A stretch of DNA of 64,000 bases from CALMKX01 sp036274895 (GTDB lineage: Bacteria; Acidobacteriota; Thermoanaerobaculia; Multivoradales; SZUA-115), in NCBI GenBank assembly GCA_036274895.1, contig DASUEU010000039.1, forward strand, positions 248,001 to 312,000, in the 5' to 3' direction. Shown here one piece after another: positions 41,401-47,800 of the stretch. Made by a program: the position numbers and the translations under genes. Under the pieces are notes generated by a model. The model did no database searches, was not told the origin of the DNA, and worked only from the letters and a program-made list of their open reading frames with translations. The number at the start of each line of letters is the position of its first letter. Position 1 is the stretch's first letter.

Positions 41401-44400
41401 TCAACCGAGGCATGGGCACCGCCCGGCTCGACCTCACCTTTTCCGTCACCGAGCGGGAGGGCGGCCTCGAAGTCCTGGTCGACTACGCTCGGGACCTCTA
41501 CGACCTGACGACCGTCGTTCGGCTGGTTGGCCAGCTACGCACCCTGATCGAGCACGGGCTCGCCCACCCAGCGACTCCTCTCGAAGGGCTGCCGGTGCTG
41601 AGTCCGGGAGAACGCCAGCAGCTCCTCGAGTGGAACGACCGATCGGCCGACGTTGGCCCGATGCGCTGCCTGCATCAGCTCTTCGAGGCCCAGGCCGGTG
41701 AGCGGCCGGATGCCATCGCGGCCCTGGCCGCCGGCGGGGACGCGCTCAGCTATGGCGAGCTCGACCGGCGGGCGAACCGGCTGGCGTGGGAGCTGGCCGC
41801 TCGCGGAGTGGGGCCCGAGCGGCTTGTGGCGATCGCCCTGCCCCGAGGCTTCGACATGCTGGTCGCGGTGCTGGGCGTGCTCAAGGCGGGCGGCGCGTAC
41901 CTCCCCCTCGACCCCTCCTACCCGCGGGAGCGCCTCTCCTGGATGCTCGAGGACGCTCGTCCAACGGCGCTGGTGACCTCGGCCGAGGTGCTCACCGCCC
42001 TGCCCGAGACGCCAGCGCCGAGCTTGTTGGTGGATCGCGACAGAGCTCTGCTGGAGGCCCGGTCGAGCCAGCCATGGGCCAGCAGCGTTGGGCCCGAGCA
42101 TCTGGCCTACGTCATCTACACCTCGGGCTCGACCGGCAGGCCCCGGGGCGTGCTGATCGAGCATCGGGGAGTGGTCAACACCCTGGCCTGTCGGCGCCTG
42201 GAGCTGGGGATCTCCCCTCGAGACTGTCTGCTCCAGAACATCTCCCTGTCGTTCGATCCCTCCGTCTGGCAGATCTTCGGTGCCCTCGTCCACGGCGCTC
42301 GGCTGGCTCTCGCCACCGGCGGCGAGCACCAGGACCCCGAGGCGCTGTTCGAGTTGATCACCCGGACCCAGGCCACCATTGCCGACTTTCCGCCCTCCCT
42401 GTTGCGTGCGCTGCTGGAGCACCGGGGCTTCGCCGGCTCCCGGTTGCGCCTGGTCTTCGCCGGCGGCGAGGCCCTGCCCCCGGCCGTTCGAGACCGCTTC
42501 CTGCAGACCTTCGGAGAGGCGACGCTGGTCAACGTCTACGGCCCCACGGAGACCTCGATCGACGCATCGTTCTGGCGTTGCCGGTCCGGCGAGACCGGCG
42601 ATTCGGTGCCCATCGGCCGGCCCATCGTCAACAAGCGGCTCCTGGTCTTGGATCCGCGGCTTCGCCGACTGCCCATCGGGGCGGCCGGCCAGCTCGCCAT
42701 CGCCGGTGCCGGGCTGGCCCGGGGCTACCTCGGCCGCCCCGGCTACACCGCGGATCGCTTCCGGCCCTGCGAAGACGAATCGGTGCCCGGGGCTCGGATC
42801 TACTTGACCGGAGATCTGGTGCGGACGAGGGCGGATGGAGCCCTCGAGTTCCTGGGTCGCATCGACCTCCAGGTGAAGGTGCGGGGAGTGCGCATCGAGC
42901 TGGGCGAGGTCGAGGCAGCGCTGCTCAGCCACCCCTCGGTCATGGAAGCAGCGGTGGTGGCCCGCACGGGGAGGGGCGGAGAGCAACGACTGGAGGCCTT
43001 CGCGGTGGCCACGAGTGAGGGTTGCTCCGAGCGAGACCTGGCCGATCACCTGCACCGGCTGCTTCCGGCGGCGATGATCCCGGCTGTCATCGCGCTCCTG
43101 CCGGAGCTGCCGCGCACCCCGGCCGGCAAAGTCGATCGTGCGGCCCTGCGAGCCTCGGAGCCCGAACGCGGGCGGACGGAGGGCACCTTCACCGGCCCGC
43201 GCAACCCCCGCGAAGCCCTGCTCGCCGAGATCTGGGCCGAGGTGCTGGGCCGGCCTCGCGTCGGCGTCGACGACAACTTCTTCGAGATCGGCGGCGACTC
43301 GATCCTGAGTATCCAGATCGTCGCCCGAGCGAGCCATCGGGGGCTTCGGCTCACACCTCGGCAGATCTTCCTCCACCAGACCGTGGCGGAGCTGGCGGCG
43401 GTGGCGGAGGAAGGCCCGAGCGAGCCCATGGCCGAACAGGGCCCGGTGGTCGGTCCCGCGCCTCTGAGCCCGATCCAACGCTGGTTCTTCGAGCTGGAGG
43501 TGCCCGAGCCCAGTCGCTTCAATCAGAGCGTTCGGCTCGCCGTGGCGCCTGGCGTGCCGGTCGGGAAGCTGGCACGCGCCCTGGCCCGTCTGCTCGCCCA
43601 TCACGACGCCCTGCGCCTGTGCTTCCGGTCGGGACCCGACGGCCCGGAACAGGCCTACACCGCACCTGGAGGGCCCCTGCCCTTCGGCCGGGTCGACCTC
43701 TCGGGGCTGGCGGAGATCGACGCGCAGAGTCGTGCCGACTCGCTCGAAGCTGCGGCTCAGGGCAGTCTCGACCTCGGCTCCGGTCGCCTGCTGAGAGCGC
43801 TCTCGATGAAGCTCCCGGCCGGAGACCCCGAGCGTCTGACCCTGATCGTCCACCACCTGGCCGTCGATGGGGTCTCTTGGCGCATCCTGATCGAGGATCT
43901 CGAAAGGCTGTGCAACGCCAAGGAGCCCGACCCCAGCGCGGCTTCGCTGCCCGCCAAGACCACCTCCTTCGGCGCTTGGGCTCGGGCGCTGGGCGAGCCC
44001 GAGCGTCTCGCGGCCCTGGAGCTCGAGATCGAGCCCTGGCTCGCCGGCCTCGCGGGTGCTCCCTCTCGCCTGCCGCTCGACTTTCCGCGGGAAGGGGTGG
44101 CGAACCTCGAAGAGGAGGCCCGCACGGTGAAGGTCGAGGCCGACGAGGCCCTGACCTCGAGCCTGGTGGGCACCGTCTGCGAGCGCTTTCGTGCTCGCAT
44201 CGACGAAGTGCTGCTCAGCGCCTTCAGTCGGGCCGTGGCAGCTTGGAGCGGACAGCAGTGGTTGCGGCTCGAGCTCGAAGGTCACGGCCGTGAGCAGGAC
44301 GGCTTCGAAGGCGTCGACCTCACCCGCACCGTGGGTTGGTTCACAAGCATCTATCCCGTGCGCCTCTCCCTGCCTCGGGACTCCGACCCCATCGCTCACC

Positions 44401-44891
44401 TCCGGGCGATCAAGGACCAGCTGCGTGCGGTGCCGGGAAGAGGCTTCGGCTTCGGCCTTCTCCGCTATCTGGGACGGCAGGAGCTGGTTCAACGGCTGGC
44501 CGGGCTGCCTCCGCCCGAGATCACTTTCAACTACCTCGGCCAGCTGGCCGCGGGCCCGGCGAGCGGATCCCTCCGACTCCTGGGCGAGGCCGCCGGAAGC
44601 CAACGCAGCACCGCCTTTGCCCGCCGGCACCTCTTCGACCTCAACGGCCTGATCTCCGGCGGTCGGCTGCGCTTCACCTGGCGGTACTGTCCCCGGCTGC
44701 ACCGCCCGGAGACGGTCGAAGCCCTCGCGGGAGCCTTTCTCGCCGAGCTCTCGGCTCTGCGGGAGGCGCGCCTCGATCCCGGGCAGGACGCCAGGACCGT
44801 CTCGGACTTCCCATTGATCCAGGGCAACCAACCACAGCTCGACCGGCTGCTACGCCGGTTCGGCCAAGCAGGCAAGAGAAAGGGCTCATGA
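32496..44891 (+). CDS. NRPS 4: C-A-PCP-E-C-A-PCP-C-A-PCP-E
   Basis: The protein has 4131 residues with a TTG start overlapping the stop of NRPS 3 (TTGA) and a GGAGGG about 6 nt upstream. Domains: C1 5-460; A1 475-965; PCP1 (Ser1014); E1 1060-1515; C2 1520-1965; A2 1985-2495; PCP2 (Ser2534); C3 2590-3035; A3 3055-3555; PCP3 (Ser3602); E2 3650-4115. C1 and C2 follow E domains and have the QEGILFH/QQGMFFH start of D-donor C domains; C3 follows a plain PCP and has the FLDQVDP start of L-donor types, so domain order and C type agree. Specificity residues: A1 DVEAVAAIYK (not assigned); A2 DVRHFALLAK (not assigned, identical to NRPS 5); A3 DPWDFGVIDK (Gln/Glu-like). A2 has an unusual core, TSGTTAVPKA. 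C3 has HHAIADAWT instead of HHxxxDG. Residues 1 and 3 of this subunit should be D-configured. Confidence 0.92.
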   Translation: MSGGKVEDIYGLAPLQEGILFHCLYGQDPSLYVTLLSCTLVGLDPDCFEQAWQGAVERHPCLRTGFVWEGLEQPVQVVARTARLPWEVADWSGLAPEEQAEQLLHAETEEPARLGRLNRAPLLRCRLIRLGPDRHRFLFCHHHLVLDGWSLPLLLGEVFRAYASLVEGREPVMTPARPFRELIAWLRQRDSAAAQTYWQEVLADCPQAFRLGCDRGEIGQPVGSTSHVEDRLAPDEAGALSELVRSRGLTLGTALQAAWGLVLARASGEWDLTFGLSVAGRPAELPGVERMVGPLTNTVPCRLRIDPRQPVEDWLRAHQDAQARQRPFEHSALSQVQKWSQASNGRPLFEPILLIENYPLPRDLGQGPNGLALLDLRLALKTSCPLLAAAKPGADVVLTLTFDRDRFTAAQAAGLLRAWHGTLAGLSVGAARSVGEVPWWSAAERHQLLVEWNDTGARAPAAELVCHRIAHQARRSPDAVALVDGERSLTYGHLARQVARLAARLTALGLGPEQLVGIHLGRSIEAMLAILGVLEAGGAYLPFDPAYPAERLDEVWRDARPVALVSSCSTGAQPPGWQPPQGFRLDIAELLAATPSPSPARPAPPDPGQLAYVLYTSGSTGRPKGVAIEHRSLALHVQAEAAQHRIVPGDRVLQFASLSFDVSLEEIFVTLTQGAKLVLRQEWMLESAATFLRACEQLAITILAPPTAFWAELAAEPGPLPPGLRRTVIAGEAAQPESALRWGARIDGAGRLINAYGPTEATIYALASDLTEATRAGQVLPRVPIGRPLPHRRALVLGRDGQPVIPGGPGELLLGGIGLARGYMGRPAATAERFVPDPFGGGMGDRLYRTGDRVRQWPDGQVEFLGRLDRQLKIRGFRIEPGEIEAHLVAHPEVAAGAVEPTRGPDGRLRLTAFAAVGEATVSPQELRRHLAERLPDYLVPNSVVVLATLPNTTAGKLDRRALASLAERAGSEEVVPERSANSVEAKLLEAWTRVLRRDRVGLHDSFFDLGGDSILSIQLVARAREAGLKLTPQQIFEHRTVAALAEVATPLGSAVAWQPAAPGPVPLTPIAARFFAAEGADPHHFNQALTLRLRKPLQVARLSGALLALVRHHDAFQLRFERSDGAWRSRTVGPQGAQELTAVDLSGLGEPAVGAEIERVCGAAQARLDLARGPLLRALLLHLPAGQGERLVLVAHHLVIDGVSWRILLEDLAVLLADPAAGLPRSVAFAQWSARLAGHAAGPEVAAELPLWQTSVPERLADWPVDDPTAESTYATVDSVRLRLDAAATERLQLETTSRLRATLEELMLAGLASTLARWSGHEEVWIDLENHGREPFADDLALERTVGWFTVIHPLRLSAPRGTRAVEALRRVKEELRRLPRRGLSYSLLTFGPQGGPALAAHPQPRLVFNYLGQLDASFGPESPFDLAPESTGSPISPRRRREHWLEVNAGIREGQLELSWLYDRQLHGREVVLGLGRGLLEALEALSDDLSLGAMAPSDFPLAALGDEALQCLLSTVEGEVEEIYPLSPLQQGMFFHCQLEPTSDVYFTQLACRIEGPLDGLALRRSWQQALDRHPALRTGLRWRDLDQPLQVVWRQVELPWQELDLRASPAGELDHRFSACLESDRGRPFELDRPPLVRCTLVRTGDQEWRFVLSIHHLVIDGWSETLLFAEVFAAYSCLTGGTTPPPSAAPRFSSYIAWLGRQRDEDPEPFWRQELEGLTAATPLGLDRRAGADRAPSTRGYSQRQLVLPATLTAGLDRLARSHDLTLSTVLVGLWGLLLGRLSGERDVVFGLAVSGRPADLPGAQLTVGCFLNTLPVRVRSEAGPLIPWLRDLQTRLLTARRQEHTPLVDIQGWTEVPRGQPLFESLVVIETFPFESVLGGALADAGVQGLRVELLHSFDRVSYPLALQVIPGETLNLRLKHDPARFELDTLDSALSQLAHLIEQAVSSPDQPLESLRLRWKGDGLPDPAAVLAAPSFEPVGDRVRSLARLDPGAVAVHAGGRDHDYARLWRAAEGIAHALVAAGLERGAVVAIEGEPSFGLVAALLAAFASGGVALPLDGSLPIERQRLMVREAQARLLLHVGTGASELAGESLEVLEVGSEDGLPRVAGRALEAAPPGPGSDPAAPAYVFFTSGTTAVPKAVLGRHQGLAHFIAWQRETFEVGAGDRVAQLTGLSFDVVLRDLFLPLTSGATLVVPPPGLRLDPSRVIGWLAAAGITRLHAVPSLAQAWLEAHDPSSGGYGGLRTVFFAGEPLSDTLVRRWREVFPGCEVINLYGPTETTLARCWHRVEADPAPGVQPVGRPLPESQALVLAEGRLCGIGEPGEIALRTPFRTLGYLNAEEETRQRFVPNPYTDDPKDRLYLTGDRGRFRPDGALEILGRMDHQVKILGVRIDPNEVAAVLGRHPKVAAAAVVALTAPGRGPSLAAYVVARDPAPSLTRELREHALRCLPAAAVPATFTFLADLPITANGKLDRKALPEPTTMAMGAPEGPGLAPFEAVVAGVFREVLKRDPIGPRDSFFELGGHSLLAVQVISRLRTALGVDLPLAQLFEGPSVAEVAAGVEALLRTSGRAPSPPLEPAPDGEPPVLSFAQERLWFLDQVDPRNPLYNLHSAVRLRGRIEPWRLSRSLRRTAARHVVLRSGFLNRQGRAHLTIVPPGPFELPCHDLSGLDRPALEAELAHLGELQAGYGFDLSRPPLVRAVLLRLGPDEHALLMTLHHAIADAWTLGLLLRELSLQYRAADEAEPEDGPAALPDGGPRLDYTDYARWQRRWATAEQLEGELGFWRRQLAGAPETTLVPGDRPRPTHPTHTGGRWVTTWPTSLAERLTSFAQRGLATPFMALMAASSGLLLRLSGQQDQILGTAVAGRNRQELESILGLFVNSLPIRVDVPARLGLGERLVQVRRQVLAAYAHQDLPFEKIVEAHQVERNAAYNPIFQVMLVVQNAPHPEPLTGEVLLEPLNRGMGTARLDLTFSVTEREGGLEVLVDYARDLYDLTTVVRLVGQLRTLIEHGLAHPATPLEGLPVLSPGERQQLLEWNDRSADVGPMRCLHQLFEAQAGERPDAIAALAAGGDALSYGELDRRANRLAWELAARGVGPERLVAIALPRGFDMLVAVLGVLKAGGAYLPLDPSYPRERLSWMLEDARPTALVTSAEVLTALPETPAPSLLVDRDRALLEARSSQPWASSVGPEHLAYVIYTSGSTGRPRGVLIEHRGVVNTLACRRLELGISPRDCLLQNISLSFDPSVWQIFGALVHGARLALATGGEHQDPEALFELITRTQATIADFPPSLLRALLEHRGFAGSRLRLVFAGGEALPPAVRDRFLQTFGEATLVNVYGPTETSIDASFWRCRSGETGDSVPIGRPIVNKRLLVLDPRLRRLPIGAAGQLAIAGAGLARGYLGRPGYTADRFRPCEDESVPGARIYLTGDLVRTRADGALEFLGRIDLQVKVRGVRIELGEVEAALLSHPSVMEAAVVARTGRGGEQRLEAFAVATSEGCSERDLADHLHRLLPAAMIPAVIALLPELPRTPAGKVDRAALRASEPERGRTEGTFTGPRNPREALLAEIWAEVLGRPRVGVDDNFFEIGGDSILSIQIVARASHRGLRLTPRQIFLHQTVAELAAVAEEGPSEPMAEQGPVVGPAPLSPIQRWFFELEVPEPSRFNQSVRLAVAPGVPVGKLARALARLLAHHDALRLCFRSGPDGPEQAYTAPGGPLPFGRVDLSGLAEIDAQSRADSLEAAAQGSLDLGSGRLLRALSMKLPAGDPERLTLIVHHLAVDGVSWRILIEDLERLCNAKEPDPSAASLPAKTTSFGAWARALGEPERLAALELEIEPWLAGLAGAPSRLPLDFPREGVANLEEEARTVKVEADEALTSSLVGTVCERFRARIDEVLLSAFSRAVAAWSGQQWLRLELEGHGREQDGFEGVDLTRTVGWFTSIYPVRLSLPRDSDPIAHLRAIKDQLRAVPGRGFGFGLLRYLGRQELVQRLAGLPPPEITFNYLGQLAAGPASGSLRLLGEAAGSQRSTAFARRHLFDLNGLISGGRLRFTWRYCPRLHRPETVEALAGAFLAELSALREARLDPGQDARTVSDFPLIQGNQPQLDRLLRRFGQAGKRKGS

Positions 44892-47800
44892 CCACCGAGC
44901 TGATCGAGGATCTCTATCCTCTGACACCGACCCAGCAGGGCATGTTGTTCCATACCCTCTACACGCCGGACGCCGGGATCTACATCGAGCAGATGACCTG
45001 CACTCTCGAGGGAACCCTCGATCAGGGCGCGTTCGAGCGGGCCTGGGCTCGGGTGATCGACCGCCACGCCGTGCTGCGCTCGGCCTTCGACTGGGAGAGC
45101 ATGGATCAATCGACCCAGGTGGTGATGCGCGAGGTCGACTTGCCCTTGCGCCTCCACGATTGGCGAGATCTCGAGCCCGAGGCGCGGCAGCAGCGGCTCG
45201 ACGCCCACCTGGCAGACGAGCGCGAGCGGGGGTTCGACCTCGCGGTGGCGCCGCTGGTGCGCATTACCCTGTTCCGGCTTGCGGACCAGACGTACCAGAT
45301 GACCTGGTGCCACCACCACATCATCCTGGATGGCTGGTCGATGCCGATCCTGGTCAACGAGCTGTTCCGTTGCTACTGGGCCGAGCGGGCCGGGCTGGAC
45401 CTCGAGCTGCCCAGGCCCCGACCGTTCCGGGACTACATCGCCTGGCTCCAGCGGCAAGACCTGAGTGCGGCGGAGGTCTACTGGCGACGGCGCCTCGCGG
45501 GATTTCCGGCGCCCACGCCCCTGGGGGTCGAGAGTCCCGGACCAGACGCCGAGCTGCCCCGCGAGCTCTTCGGGGACGTGCGCTCACGGCTCTCGGCAGT
45601 GACCTCGTCGACCCTTTCGAGTCTGGCCCAGAGCCAACACTTGACTCTGAGCGCCATCGCCCTCGGCGCCTGGGCCCTGCTTCTGAGCCGCCGAAGCGAA
45701 GAGCCCGACGTGGTGCTCGGTGCCCTGGTCTCGGGGCGCCCCGCGGAGCTGAGCGGGGCCGAGACCATGGTGGGGCTGTTCCTCAACACCCTCCCCCTGC
45801 GAGCTCAGGTCCGGCCCGAGCAGGGCTTCCTGGCCTTCGCGCGAGAGGTCCACGAGACCCTGCTCGAGCTGCGCACCCACGAGCACAGCCCTCTCGTCCA
45901 GGTCCAGGGCTGGAGCGAGATCCCACGGGGCACGTCGCTGTTCGAGAGCATGGTTTCCTACGAGAGCTTCCCCCTCGGCTCCCCTAGCCCCGCTGGCGAG
46001 CAGGAGCTGGTGGTTCGGGAGCCGAAGATCGTCGGCAGCCCGCACTACCCTCTCAACCTGGCCTTCAACCCCGGGGAGATCATCGAGCTGGGTCTTCGCT
46101 ACGACACCCGTCGGTTCCGGCCGGAGGCAGTCCGCGAGCTGCTCGACCAATACGTGCTGCTGCTCGAACAGGTCGCGGCAACGCCGACCATCCCTCTGGC
46201 TCGCTTGTCGCTCGTGACCCCGGCGGCCCGCCGCATCCTCCCGGATCCAGCGGTGGTCCTGGACCGGCCCGAGCCCCTCTCGCTTCCCGAGCGGTTCCAC
46301 GAGGTGGCGGCTCACCACTCCCAGCGGCCGGCGGTGGTGCAAGGGGGAGAGATCTGGACCTATGTCCAGCTCGCCGAGCGGGCAAACGCCCTCGCGGCCC
46401 TGCTGGCGGAGGCTGGGGTCGAGGCGGGAACGGCGGTGGCAGTCTCGGGTGAGCGCAGCCCGGGCCTGGTATCGAGCATGCTGGCCGTGCTCCTGGCCGG
46501 CGGCGTGCTGGTGCCCTTGGACCCGCGCCTGCCCACGGAGCGTCGGAGGGAGATGGAGCGGCAGGCCGGTGTTCGCCACCGCCTGGAGGACAGCTCAGGC
46601 CCCGAGCCGACCGACGAAGAGGAGATCAGGCTCTGGAGATTCCAGGCCAGCACGGGCTTGCCGGAGGGAGCGGTACCGGGAGCCGAGCCGCCGCAGCGCT
46701 CGACCCGGCCTGGAGATCCGGCCTATGTCTTCTTCACCTCGGGTACGACCGGCCGCCCGAAGGGGGTCCTCGGCTGTCACCGCGGGTTGGCCCATTTCCT
46801 CGACTGGCAGCGAACCACCTTCGAGGTCGGCCCGGGCGATCGCTCGGCCCAGCTCACCGGCCTGTCGTTCGACGTCGTCCTTCGCGATCTCTTCCTGCCT
46901 CTGACCGCCGGTGCCACGCTCTGCCTGCCGGAGCCCGGGCTCGACGTCGCCTCGCCCGACCTTCCCGCCTGGTTGGAAACTCAGGGCATCACCTTGCTCC
47001 ACACGGTGCCCTCACTCGCTCGCCACTGGCTTCTCACGGCCACCAAGGGCGCCTCGCTGGGTGCCCTGCGCCATACCTTCTTCGCCGGCGAGCCGCTGAC
47101 CGAAGAGCTGGTCTCGGCCTGGCGCTCGACCTTCGCCGCCGGAGGCGAGGTGATCAACCTCTATGGCCCGACCGAAACCACGCTGGCCAAGCTCTCCTTC
47201 CGGGTCCCCGACCCGCCTCTGCCAGGAGTCCAGCCGATCGGCCGCCCCTTGCCCCAGACGCAGGCGCTGGTGCTCGGCGAAGGAGACCGTCTCTGCGGAC
47301 TCGGCGAGCCGGGCGAGATCGTCCTGCGCACGCCCTTCCGGACTCTCGGCTACCTCCAGCCCGGAGCCGTCGAAGCAGCTCGCTTCTTCCCCAGTCCCTG
47401 GAGCGGCGACCAGGAGGACTTGCTCTACCGGAGCGGCGACGTCGGCCGCCACCGACTCGATGGCGTGCTGGAGATTCTCGGTCGCCGTGACGAGCAGCTG
47501 AAGGTCCGCGGCGTTCGGATCGTGCCGGGGGAGATCGAGTCTGTGCTGCGGGAGCATGCCGGGGTCCAGGACGCCGTGGTGATCGCCCGCCCCAGTCCCC
47601 GCGGTGAGGCTGCCCTGGCAGCCTTCGTGGTGGCGACCCGAGATCGAGCCGCGAGGGTCGACGGACGTCTCCGGCGGCGCCTGCCCAACCATCTCGCCGT
47701 GGTGGAGCTGGGGGAGGAGGACACGCTGGGGCAATATGCAGAGATCTTCGAGGAGAAGGTCTTCACGCGACACGGGATCGAAGTAGGCCCGCGCGGGCGG

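Noticed and set aside
41535..44831. Long minus-strand open frame (about 1100 codons)
   Set aside because: Antisense to the C-A-PCP-E modules of NRPS 4, with no domain signature.
44336..44887. N-terminal extension of NRPS 5
   Set aside because: It overlaps the E domain of NRPS 4 in another frame; the ATGA overlap at 44888 and the C-domain start fit better.
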